Of a DNA stretch of 37,989 bases, positions 32,281 to 37,989 are shown piece by piece. Position 1 is the first letter of the stretch, and each line of letters starts with the position of its first letter. Source of the stretch: a virus; the IMG/VR virus record IMGVR_UViG_3300047352_000231, positions 1 through 37,989 of that record; one strand, written 5' to 3'. A model generated the notes under the pieces. The model saw only the letters and a list, made by a program, of their open reading frames with translations. It ran no database searches and was not told the origin of the DNA. The position numbers were made by a program, and so were the translations under genes.

Positions 32281-32525
32281 ATCTGCTCCTTAGCTCGGAA
32301 GCTCCGGCCCACGTAGTGCGACAACTCGCAGTGATCCTTCTCGCCGAACAGCTTGAACACACTATCAATGATAGCACGGCAGATTGCATAACGCAAGAGG
32401 TGCCGTCGCAAGTAGCATGTCTCGCTGAATGTGTACGGGTACGGTGCGTTGCCGAAGTGTACCGTCTGGTTGAACAGTATACTCAGGCACGCCCACCATG
32501 CACGTGCTCTATACCAGAAGCTCAT
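32277..32525 (-). CDS. hypothetical protein between helicase and polymerase
   Basis: Protein of 82 residues, basic, with many Trp, Tyr, His and Cys. The pattern FSETCYLRRH (33-42), then a hydrophobic helix and GEKDHCELSHY (61-71), looks like a conserved phage family whose role is unknown to me; paired Cys and His could bind a metal. The start overlaps the helicase stop as ATGA, the stop overlaps the next start as ATGA. Confidence 0.65.
   Translation of the reverse strand: MSFWYRARAWWACLSILFNQTVHFGNAPYPYTFSETCYLRRHLLRYAICRAIIDSVFKLFGEKDHCELSHYVGRSFRAKEQI
32368..32396 (-). promoter_or_regulatory. possible leftward promoter for polymerase
   Basis: On the minus strand TTGCGT (32396-32391), a 17-base spacer and TATCAT (32373-32368) preceded by TGC. 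It has the extended -10 of the other promoters but weaker hexamers and lies inside a coding gene, so it may be chance. Confidence 0.3.
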
Positions 32526-34180
32526 AGTGCATCCTCCTGCGCTTCCTCGGGGAAGTACTCAACCAGCCTGCCAGTGTCGGGCTGATACAACAGGTGCCCG
32601 GCGGGTCCGGTGATGCCGCTGAAGCGGTTCTTCAGTACACGCATGTGCGTGGTGTTGCGCTCCGTCTCATCCTCGGCTTGGCCGTTACGCTCAAGGCCGA
32701 TCACGAAGTCTGATAGCTGTGCGATAGACGCTGACCCACGTAGCTGTGCCACGCTAGTAGCCGCGCCTTCCTCATGGCCCTTACCGTCAGGCCGCTTGAG
32801 GTGGGACACTGCGAACAGCACGATGCCTGTGTCCTGTGTCAGTGTGCGTAGCTTGGTCATGATCTCGTCGAGCGCACGTCGCTCGTCTCCGTACTGTCCA
32901 CCCGATACGAGGATCGAGATGTGGTCGAGCACGATGACCTTACAGTCAAGCGCCTTAGCCATGAAGCGTACACGGCTGACCACTTGGTCAACGGTAGCGC
33001 CTGTGTCGAACGATGCGTCCATGATGGACAACTGCCCGTCACCGAACACTCGGTTGAAGGACTGCTTGTACTCCTCGTCACCACGCTTCACGTACGAGGT
33101 AGGCAGATGCACTGGCGTCGAGAGATCGACACCCATGAAGCCCTCTGCTGTACGCTCGACGCTCTCCTCCATGAACAGCACGCCGATCTTGTTGTCGGTG
33201 TTGTCCTTCACGTGCATGACGATCTCACGTAGGATGGATGACTTGCCCAGCCCTGAGCCTGCGCAGATGGTGACCAGCTCGGTAGGCCGGAAGCCGTACG
33301 TCAGTGCGTTGAGGCTGGCCCACGGGTAGTCGCCCATAGCGTCAGGTCGCTCACGGTTGAGGCGTTCCCACAACTCGTCGGTAGACAGCACGCCTGCCGG
33401 TGTGAAGGGCGACGCCGCATAGCACAAGTCCTTGAACACTGCGCTCTGCTTGTTAACCAGATAGTCGCACGCGTCCTTGCCCACGCTGGGGTCCATCTTG
33501 ACAACCTTCAGCTTGCCGCCGAAGATGTCAGCCGCATCGGTGACAGCCTTCTGGCCTGCCTCGTCTGCGTCGAACGCCACGATGATCTCGTCGAACCCGT
33601 CGAGCCAGTCGTAGCTGGTCTTGAAGTCCCGCTTGACAGACGATGCGCCCTTGCTCAGGGACACCACGGTCATGCCGCCTTGCACCATCTGGCGTGCGGC
33701 CATCGCATCGAACTCGCCCTCGGTCACAAGCACACGGTTCTTGCCGACGCCGGAGCCTACCTTGTTACTACCGAACAGCATCGCCTCCTTCATGTCGCCG
33801 ACGGTGCTGAACTGCTTGGCATCCTTGCGTCGGATCTTGAAGCCGCACGGCTCGGGGTCCATGCTGTTGAAGTAAGGGAACAGGTACTCGGTACCCGTGT
33901 CAACGAGGCCGAAGTATCCACCATGTTCAGGCGTGATGACACGATCAGGCACGCCACACTTCTTGCCTGCCTGCCATAGCTGGCGGTAGCGGTCGAGCCT
34001 GTGCGTGTCAGGCTGTAAGTCTACTTGCTTGGTCACTGGCTTGTCTCCTGTCGGTGGGGTGTAGGCCTCACATACGAAGCAGTATGCGTGACCATCGTCA
34101 TAATGCTGATTGCCGTCACTACTGCCACAGCTATCGCAACTTCCTTTATGTGTTGCATTAGAATCTCTCGTCGTATTCAC
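32522..34180 (-). CDS. primase-helicase (T7 gp4-like)
   Basis: Protein of 552 residues that makes primers and unwinds DNA at the fork. In order: a zinc motif CDSC (15-18) and CFVC (34-37); a TOPRIM core TEGEFDAMA (153-161) and FDADEAG (203-209); Walker A GSGLGKSS (308-315); Walker B VIVLDHI (415-421); and a C-terminal RGSASIAQLSD and KNRF (517-520), a likely arginine finger. All match gp4. The start is a GTG at 34180, five bases after GGAGG and inside the end of the previous gene; no in-frame ATG precedes the zinc motif. Confidence 0.95.
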   Translation of the reverse strand: MNTTRDSNATHKGSCDSCGSSDGNQHYDDGHAYCFVCEAYTPPTGDKPVTKQVDLQPDTHRLDRYRQLWQAGKKCGVPDRVITPEHGGYFGLVDTGTEYLFPYFNSMDPEPCGFKIRRKDAKQFSTVGDMKEAMLFGSNKVGSGVGKNRVLVTEGEFDAMAARQMVQGGMTVVSLSKGASSVKRDFKTSYDWLDGFDEIIVAFDADEAGQKAVTDAADIFGGKLKVVKMDPSVGKDACDYLVNKQSAVFKDLCYAASPFTPAGVLSTDELWERLNRERPDAMGDYPWASLNALTYGFRPTELVTICAGSGLGKSSILREIVMHVKDNTDNKIGVLFMEESVERTAEGFMGVDLSTPVHLPTSYVKRGDEEYKQSFNRVFGDGQLSIMDASFDTGATVDQVVSRVRFMAKALDCKVIVLDHISILVSGGQYGDERRALDEIMTKLRTLTQDTGIVLFAVSHLKRPDGKGHEEGAATSVAQLRGSASIAQLSDFVIGLERNGQAEDETERNTTHMRVLKNRFSGITGPAGHLLYQPDTGRLVEYFPEEAQEDAL

Positions 34181-34370
34181 TCATGCCTCCGGTGTTGAAT
34201 CGGCCCAGACTATCATAGTCCTCGTTACGATCTCGCCACGGTGCGGCCAGCCTGTCCACCACGTCGAAGTAATGGTCACGCAGGAACTCACCTTCCTCTT
34301 GCGAGATGGGTACTTCATCAGCATACCACTGATTGTCTAGGCGGTAAAGCCTACTGTGAATAATCTCCAT
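34158..34370 (-). CDS. hypothetical protein upstream of primase-helicase
   Basis: Protein of 70 residues, acidic, with several Tyr, Trp and Arg. AAGGAGG precedes its ATG. It is the first gene after the gap at 34371-34502 and its end overlaps the GTG start of the primase-helicase by 23 bases, so it probably couples translation of that gene. No motif recognised. Confidence 0.7.
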   Translation of the reverse strand: MEIIHSRLYRLDNQWYADEVPISQEEGEFLRDHYFDVVDRLAAPWRDRNEDYDSLGRFNTGGMSEYDERF

Positions 34371-34386
34371 GCTTCCTCCTTGGGGC

Positions 34387-34415
34387 TTGACAGCTTTCGA
34401 GGCTGACGTTATAAT
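34387..34415 (+). promoter_or_regulatory. rightward consensus promoter inside the leftward block
   Basis: TTGACA (34387-34392), a 17-base spacer and TATAAT (34410-34415), both perfect, on the strand opposite to all genes around it. Transcription would start near 34422 and run antisense to the small early genes. The sequence after it matches the leader after the 1297 promoter. Confidence 0.7.
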
Positions 34416-34426
34416 GCAGTTAAGAG

Positions 34427-34501
34427 CCTTTCGTCATGCTACTTGATTGCTAGAGTATAACAACAATACATAACAAGACATAACGAAGACGTAACGTAGT
34501 C
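34427..34501 (+). repeat. partial copy of the terS leader with phased TAAC repeats
   Basis: CCTTTCGTCATG (34427-34438) is identical to 1372-1383. The 21 bases at 34481-34501 match 1436-1456 with two mismatches. TAACAACA (34458), TAACAAGA (34471), TAACGAAG (34481) and TAACGTAG (34492) are spaced 13, 10 and 11 bases, near one helical turn. The stretch 34440-34490 is AT-rich. The partner arms for the leader stem are missing here. A promoter followed by AT-rich phased repeats resembles a replication origin; that is inference. Confidence 0.55.
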
Positions 34502-34502
34502 A

Positions 34503-34727
34503 TCACGACTCGTCTGCCAGATCTTCTAACTCATCCCGGCCCATCGGTTCCCATCTGCCTACACGTGCCATGATCTCAGGCAACGGATCATAAGGTAGGT
34601 ACTCCACCTCGCCACCGTTAGCGAGGAATGTCTCGGTGTCAGCGGCCAGCTTCTCACGCCACTGCGCCTTGCTCATTCCAAGAACGTCGTCCTCGTAGTA
34701 GTTACTGAACTCTAATCGCTCGTCCAT
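34503..34727 (-). CDS. small acidic early protein
   Basis: Protein of 74 residues, acidic, with a C-terminal Glu/Asp tail. I start at the ATG at 34727, after GGAGC and overlapping the previous stop as TAATG; the frame opens six codons earlier. It is the last gene of its string before the non-coding gap at 34371-34502. No motif recognised. Confidence 0.7.
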   Translation of the reverse strand: MDERLEFSNYYEDDVLGMSKAQWREKLAADTETFLANGGEVEYLPYDPLPEIMARVGRWEPMGRDELEDLADES

Positions 34728-34939
34728 TAGCTCCGCTCCACGCACCGCTTGAGTGCTTCAATCTCATCGATAGACAGGGGAGCCTCGACTCGCTCCTGCC
34801 CTTGTACTTGCACACGTTGCAAGCGTACGTTCTTGTATCCCTTGGCAACCAGTCTGTCCTTGTCGCATAAGGCGTCGGCCTCATGAGCGTAGATCATACG
34901 TAGCTTGCCTTCGTTGTACATGACAATCACTTCATTCAT
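34727..34939 (-). CDS. small early protein
   Basis: Protein of 70 residues. I choose the ATG at 34939, eight bases after AGG of a GAGAGGTG site, though an ATG three bases earlier is possible. The chain has an N-terminal strand (EVIVMYNEGKLRMIYAH), a strand with VRLQRVQVQG and a C-terminal helix. No recognised family. Confidence 0.65.
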   Translation of the reverse strand: MNEVIVMYNEGKLRMIYAHEADALCDKDRLVAKGYKNVRLQRVQVQGQERVEAPLSIDEIEALKRCVERS

Positions 34940-35024
34940 CATCGTCACCTCTCTCATTCCACTGAGATATAACAAGGGACAGCATGAACACAAGTAATAT
35001 CCCAATCGCTAGGTCAGCCATCAT
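34932..35024 (-). CDS. 30-residue membrane miniprotein
   Basis: Protein of 30 residues, nearly all one hydrophobic segment (LAIGILLVFMLSLVIS, residues 5-20) followed by a charged tail ending DDDE. It starts at ATGATG overlapping the previous stop as ATGA, with AGGAGAA upstream in the gene before it, and its end overlaps the next start. Role unknown. Confidence 0.55.
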   Translation of the reverse strand: MMADLAIGILLVFMLSLVISQWNERGDDDE

Positions 35025-35242
35025 CGCAGGTTCTCCTCGCTGAAGCGTTGCACCACGTCACGGATCTCACGTAGCTCGGTGACCCTCTCGCACATGTCGT
35101 CGAGGATGCCTTCGAGCGTGACCAATGCGGCCTGCGCTACCCAATCATCCGTCTGCGACATCTCGTAGCACGCTTGAGCAAGTGCATCACATGCCCTGTC
35201 TAAGTGCTTGATGTTACTCTTGTTCTTGTCTACCTCTTTCAT
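35021..35242 (-). CDS. small helical early protein
   Basis: Protein of 73 residues, helical, with possible coiled-coil spacing of Leu and Val (from about residue 20). The ATG at 35242 has AGGAG upstream; the longer frame runs back into the previous gene. It overlaps the previous stop as ATGA. No recognised family. Confidence 0.7.
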   Translation of the reverse strand: MKEVDKNKSNIKHLDRACDALAQACYEMSQTDDWVAQAALVTLEGILDDMCERVTELREIRDVVQRFSEENLR

Positions 35243-35475
35243 ATGTATTCTCCTCCGAGTGCTTCCTCGGACACAGCCTCGGGCAGTGCGCCGTCGATCT
35301 GGTTCATCAGGTTGGTGTAGTGTGACACGTTCAGCCATGTCTGGTCGTGCTCGTACTCCCCGCTTGGCATCTTGGTTGTTGACTCAAGCAGTAGCCATGC
35401 TCGCTCAAGCTGATCGTCCTCTCCAAGCGTGACCTCAAGCGTCACCTTCAACGGTACTCGTACAATCTTATTCAT
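35239..35475 (-). CDS. small early protein
   Basis: Protein of 78 residues with a beta-rich N-terminal half (KIVRVPLKVTLEVTLGE) and a helical C-terminal half. I use the ATG at 35475, which overlaps the previous stop as ATGA; a GTG three codons earlier is less likely. Function unknown. Confidence 0.7.
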   Translation of the reverse strand: MNKIVRVPLKVTLEVTLGEDDQLERAWLLLESTTKMPSGEYEHDQTWLNVSHYTNLMNQIDGALPEAVSEEALGGEYI

Positions 35476-35705
35476 AGGTAGCACTCCACTGTATGCTCTG
35501 CGGTTATGTATTCCTCCAGCTTCTCAACCATCCATCGCGTCTCCTTGAAGCCGCGCAAGCTGGCGTGTATTAGCTTGTCGTCCACGATGTTGGTAAGCTC
35601 AATGCCGTAGTCGTACAGTACGATGCTCTCGTCTGTGTCGAACGTGTACTCGACGTAGACGTCCATGCCTTGGAGGATGTCGTCTTGTATCAGTAGCTTA
35701 CTCAT
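35472..35705 (-). CDS. small early protein
   Basis: Protein of 77 residues, acidic, beta-rich in the first half (VYVEYTFDTDESIVLYDYG) and helical later. GGAAGA lies ahead of the ATG. It overlaps the previous gene by eight bases. No recognised family. Confidence 0.7.
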   Translation of the reverse strand: MSKLLIQDDILQGMDVYVEYTFDTDESIVLYDYGIELTNIVDDKLIHASLRGFKETRWMVEKLEEYITAEHTVECYL

Positions 35706-35907
35706 TGTTGTCTTCCTCCAGTTGTGCCTTCAGTCTCAGCTCACCCGCATCGGTCATGCCCTGTAGGTACGCTCGGGCGGCACTCAGCTCACCACGTATG
35801 ACTGCGGCCATGCCGTGCTGGCTGATCTCCAATGCCTCGGCATACTGTGCGGTCAGGTCGTTGACTCGTTGCATCCCTGCCTTCAATGCGTCAGTGTACT
35901 CACTCAT
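35698..35907 (-). CDS. small helical early protein
   Basis: Protein of 69 residues, helical, Ala/Glu-rich, ending in an acidic EEDNNE. It begins right at the stop of the previous gene with one base shared and overlaps the next by eight bases. No recognised family. Confidence 0.7.
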   Translation of the reverse strand: MSEYTDALKAGMQRVNDLTAQYAEALEISQHGMAAVIRGELSAARAYLQGMTDAGELRLKAQLEEDNNE

Positions 35908-36119
35908 TAGTACTCCTCCATGTTAATCGGCTGGTACTCACCCAGCACGCGTGACTCCTCGACCACTCTGACCGCTCGTATGCGGCAGAAAGCGTGGTTG
36001 TACGTTCCGATGTGCGTAATGTACGCCTCTTGGATCAGCGACAGATCTCTGTACTCTGTCTGGGTGATCCACTCCTCATCGCCCTCGAAGCGGTACTCTA
36101 GAATGAACTTCGTTCTCAT
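35907..36119 (-). CDS. small early protein
   Basis: Protein of 70 residues with a beta-strand start (TKFILEYRFEGDEEWITQTEY) that resembles the start of the protein at 36523-36729 (IEYVLEYKAEGSNRWVPF), so the two may be paralogues. It overlaps the previous gene as ATGA. Confidence 0.7.
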   Translation of the reverse strand: MRTKFILEYRFEGDEEWITQTEYRDLSLIQEAYITHIGTYNHAFCRIRAVRVVEESRVLGEYQPINMEEY

Positions 36120-36325
36120 TGCTTCCTCTCCTTGTTAATGAACTCGGCCACAGTCAGGTCGGACTTGCTCGCCCGATCCCAGAAGTTATGTAGCTCGTTG
36201 ATACTCCAGCCCACTTGCGTCTCGTGCAGGCAGTCGAGGATGAAGGAGCAGTATATCTCCTGCGTCATCGCTGACCTCACCAGCCTGTCGGTGTTGGGTA
36301 CCCACTCGTCACGCTTACCTAACAT
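36116..36325 (-). CDS. small early protein
   Basis: Protein of 69 residues, helical, with two Cys (26 and 32) and a C-terminal basic tail. GGAG lies eight bases before the ATG. It overlaps the previous gene by 11 bases. No recognised family. Confidence 0.7.
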   Translation of the reverse strand: MLGKRDEWVPNTDRLVRSAMTQEIYCSFILDCLHETQVGWSINELHNFWDRASKSDLTVAEFINKERKQ

Positions 36326-36530
36326 AGGTCCACTCCAGTATCACACAGTCCTCGCCGATGTAATCCACGCGTCGCTCCAGTGAGGGGTCGCCGGTCTGCA
36401 TCCGCATGGCGTCAGCGTACGTCTCCAGCATGTCACGCCGTGTGAAGTGGATCGTCTGCGTTGCACCACGCGGCATCGTCTCGCCCTCGCGGTAGTGGAA
36501 CTTGATGTGGTCTGCTGATAGCCTACTCAT
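36315..36530 (-). CDS. small early protein
   Basis: Protein of 71 residues, with a basic first half and a C-terminal strand (DCVILEWTYVR). I start at the ATG at 36530, which overlaps the end of the previous gene; the frame reaches back 65 codons through that gene but without support. No recognised family. Confidence 0.65.
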   Translation of the reverse strand: MSRLSADHIKFHYREGETMPRGATQTIHFTRRDMLETYADAMRMQTGDPSLERRVDYIGEDCVILEWTYVR

Positions 36531-36729
36531 CGTCAGTCTCCTTTGGCGGTAGCTCCACCGTGACTGTATCAACCCGCTTGACGACGCGGTGCGCCGTGCG
36601 TGGGTCGGAATCAGCGTTCTTGCCAAGTGCCACGTAGGCCTCGACCATGTCTGCCGTGTAGGCAAACGGTACCCACCTGTTTGAGCCCTCGGCCTTATAC
36701 TCCAGAACGTACTCGATTGTATCACTCAT
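36523..36729 (-). CDS. small early protein, possible paralogue of 35907-36119
   Basis: Protein of 68 residues, starting at the ATG at 36729 after GGAGAG; it overlaps the previous gene by eight bases. Its first 20 residues resemble those of the protein at 35907-36119 (LEY, then a charged turn and WV/WI, then a Tyr). The C-terminus is acidic (PPKETDDE). Confidence 0.65.
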   Translation of the reverse strand: MSDTIEYVLEYKAEGSNRWVPFAYTADMVEAYVALGKNADSDPRTAHRVVKRVDTVTVELPPKETDDE

Positions 36730-37201
36730 TAGTCTCTCCATACCATGTCATCGGTCTACCCTTGGCGGCCCACTCGTCGGCCTTGGCGTTGTAGTAAGTT
36801 AAGTATGCGAGCACGGTGTCGTCGCGCTTGCACTCGTCGTACATGCACTGCGGCGGGTCGACGATAAGGCGGTTACAGTACGTGAGGGCGTCCGGCAGAC
36901 GACGCAAAGCATGTGCGTGCTCGGTAATGGTCTTATGTTCTTTGCCGTATCGCTTCGTATACTCGCGGCCTAGGGCCAGCATATGCCGGTAGGCCCACAG
37001 GTACGCGGCGGCATTAGAGCGTACCCACACTGTGCTCGGGTGGTTCTTATGCGTGGCCTTGTACGCCACTTGCTTACCGTCAAGCTCAAGGTGTGCAGTC
37101 GATAGCATCTGAGCCGTCTCCAGTATCATCTTGACCACGTGTCGGTCGCACTGTAAGCGTGCGGCGTTGACGGGGTCACGGTCTAAGTAGAATAGATTCA
37201 T
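36722..37201 (-). CDS. conserved phage protein of unknown function
   Basis: Protein of 159 residues, of a type I recall as widespread in phages and bacteria without a settled role. Distinct segments are NLFYLDRDPVNAARLQCDRH (2-21), VVKMILETAQMLSTAH (22-37), YKATHKNHPSTVWVRSN (47-63) and DPPQCMYDE (115-123). Several His, Cys and Asp residues in these segments could form a metal site. The true start is the ATG at 37201; the frame has a TTG two codons earlier. It overlaps its neighbours at both ends. Confidence 0.75.
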   Translation of the reverse strand: MNLFYLDRDPVNAARLQCDRHVVKMILETAQMLSTAHLELDGKQVAYKATHKNHPSTVWVRSNAAAYLWAYRHMLALGREYTKRYGKEHKTITEHAHALRRLPDALTYCNRLIVDPPQCMYDECKRDDTVLAYLTYYNAKADEWAAKGRPMTWYGETNE

Positions 37202-37374
37202 TGGCAATTCCCCTTAATATTCCACATGTGCTCCGGCCGGTCCCATACGTACTGATAAGCGGCCGATCTCGCTTCCTCGAAGGTGACGACGCCCAAGAAC
37301 AGCACGTGGCGACCGTCTACTCGGAACTCTACGTTCCCGTTGTCATGCTTGATTACTTCAAGTAGTTTGCTCAT
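37198..37374 (-). CDS. 58-residue small early protein
   Basis: Protein of 58 residues beginning MSKLLEVIKHDNGNVEFRVD with a strand-turn-strand and then a helix (FEEARSAAYQYVW). AGGAG precedes the ATG, and both ends overlap the neighbours as ATGA. It is too short for common length cut-offs. No recognised family. Confidence 0.7.
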   Translation of the reverse strand: MSKLLEVIKHDNGNVEFRVDGRHVLFLGVVTFEEARSAAYQYVWDRPEHMWNIKGNCQ

Positions 37375-37583
37375 ATTAACTCCTGTAAGTCAATACCTAG
37401 GCGCTCGAACTCCTGCTCCAGCGCCACCATAGCATCGTACTCATCCGCTTGCAAGTCGCGGTAGTACTCCTCGGCGTAGTCATCCCCGCTCTCGACGGCA
37501 TCCAGCGCATCGTCACAGCACTGGTCGTAGAACGCGGCGTGGTCGAGGTACTGCTGTACCATTGCGTTAATCTCAACGATCAT
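37371..37583 (-). CDS. small acidic early protein
   Basis: Protein of 70 residues, strongly acidic and helical, with Asp/Glu/Tyr clusters (YDQCCDDALDAVESGDDYAE). I start at the ATG at 37583 after AGGAGG. Upstream codons lie in the stem-loop gap. The acid-rich surface is reminiscent of DNA-mimic inhibitors, but many small phage proteins look like this, so no function is given. Confidence 0.7.
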   Translation of the reverse strand: MIVEINAMVQQYLDHAAFYDQCCDDALDAVESGDDYAEEYYRDLQADEYDAMVALEQEFERLGIDLQELI

Positions 37584-37708
37584 AATGTTCCTCCTGTCAC
37601 CCCTTACGGGAATGCGAATGATTGTCACTTACAATAGAAAGAGCCGGTGAGCGGTGGCTTTCAGAGGCACGCTCCTATTAGGTTAAGAGCCGCCCACCAG
37701 CTAAACTG
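37584..37708 (-). other. non-coding gap with strand-biased stem-loop
   Basis: On the minus strand GGTGGGCGG (37698-37690) can pair with CCGCTCACC (37654-37646), nine pairs including one G-T, followed by GGCTCTTTCT. On the plus strand the same place has an A-C mismatch, so the fold is better in the leftward transcript. It may be a partial terminator, a processing site or a leader of the downstream gene. No gene is visible. Confidence 0.4.
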
Positions 37709-37989
37709 TTAGACACCCATCAGCAGGCGTCCGCTGTTGCGTTGCATGAAGAAGCTCGTAACGACCTCACGCAGGAAGCACACGGCCAAGCAGAGCGTGT
37801 GGTCGGCGTGGTCATCGAAGTCCATACCTTCCATGCCCAGCTCGGCATCGTTCAGCCAATCGCCCCAGTTGTGGCGGGCCTCCTCGACTATGTCGTATGC
37901 GTCCGAGTAGTATACGATCTCACACTCGTCGTGTATCATCTCGTTTATGAGATCGTCGAGGCTCCACTTGTACGTGGGCCACTCGTCGA
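37709..37989 (-). CDS. partial protein running off the right edge
   Basis: Open frame that stays open to the last base, 93 codons within the window before its stop at 37709. The visible part is acidic and helical with several aromatics (WPTYKWSLDDLINEM at the edge, then YYSDAYDIVEEA) and a basic C-terminus. An ATG at 37939 could start it, but the codons further upstream look equally protein-like, so the start is probably outside the window. No recognised family. Confidence 0.65.
   Translation of the reverse strand, partial: DEWPTYKWSLDDLINEMIHDECEIVYYSDAYDIVEEARHNWGDWLNDAELGMEGMDFDDHADHTLCLAVCFLREVVTSFFMQRNSGRLLMGV

Noticed and set aside
34422-36383. Plus-strand frames after the 34387 promoter as possible products of that promoter
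   Set aside because: All are complements of coupled leftward genes and none has a convincing start; the transcript, if made, is more likely non-coding.
1-37989. Closed circular genome or direct terminal repeats
   Set aside because: Joining the edges continues the partial gene at 37709 into the stop of the gene at 20-700 without any ATG, and no repeat is shared by the two edges.
1-37989. tRNA genes, CRISPR arrays, retroelement with variable repeat, integrase or transposase
   Set aside because: I looked for T-loop sequences, regular spaced repeats, reverse transcriptase and recombinase motifs and saw none; a covariance search would be the decisive test for tRNAs.

Overview
The window is most of the genome of a lytic, tailed, short-tailed (podovirus-type) phage of a Gram-negative host. 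The evidence is two back-to-back gene blocks. A rightward structural block (about 1.3-25.3 kb) carries terminase, portal, scaffold, capsid, tail-tube and ejection-type proteins plus lysis genes. A leftward block (about 25.2-38.0 kb) carries a T7-type DNA polymerase, a gp4-type primase-helicase, a 5'-3' exonuclease, an SSB-like protein and many very small genes. No RNA polymerase, integrase, repressor, tRNA, CRISPR array or transposase is visible. The layout and lack of an RNA polymerase resemble the SIO1/VpV262-like marine relatives of T7. The lipoproteins, one with a Gly/Ser then Pro/Thr linker, suggest a marine gammaproteobacterial host (inference). The last leftward gene runs off the right edge and joining the edges does not complete it, so the window is not a closed circle.

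Layout. 20-700: one leftward gene of unknown function. 701-1484: the only long non-coding stretch, with a strong rightward promoter and an unusually structured leader. 1485-8167: terS, endolysin, terL, portal, a LamG-type protein and small genes. 8171-16840: a second promoter, then zinc-ribbon protein, scaffold, major capsid protein, two fibre-like proteins and three large or unknown virion-associated proteins. 16837-24601: tail tube A (with a consensus promoter inside it), tail tube B and three ejection-type proteins. 24598-25306: holin-like protein and a lipoprotein with a C-terminal membrane segment (u-spanin type). 25343-25379: a terminator for the rightward block, lying inside the opposing gene.

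Reading leftward from 37989: about 15 small early genes, primase-helicase, a small protein, DNA polymerase, SSB, exonuclease, HNH nuclease, metallophosphoesterase, four to six small genes and, last, a 650-residue lipoprotein with two complete metzincin metalloprotease motifs.

How it works together. Rightward promoters share the form TTGAC(A/T), 17-18 bp, then TATAAT, three of them with an extended TGC before the -10, so host sigma-70 RNA polymerase is the likely transcriptase throughout. Genes mostly overlap by ATGA or TAATG, so translation is probably coupled. The most notable points are the tandem-metzincin surface lipoprotein expressed with the replication genes, a terS leader whose 5' arm can pair either with a downstream arm or with the terS ribosome binding site, and a partial copy of that promoter/leader module, with helically phased TAACG repeats, embedded on the opposite strand of the early block at 34387-34501.
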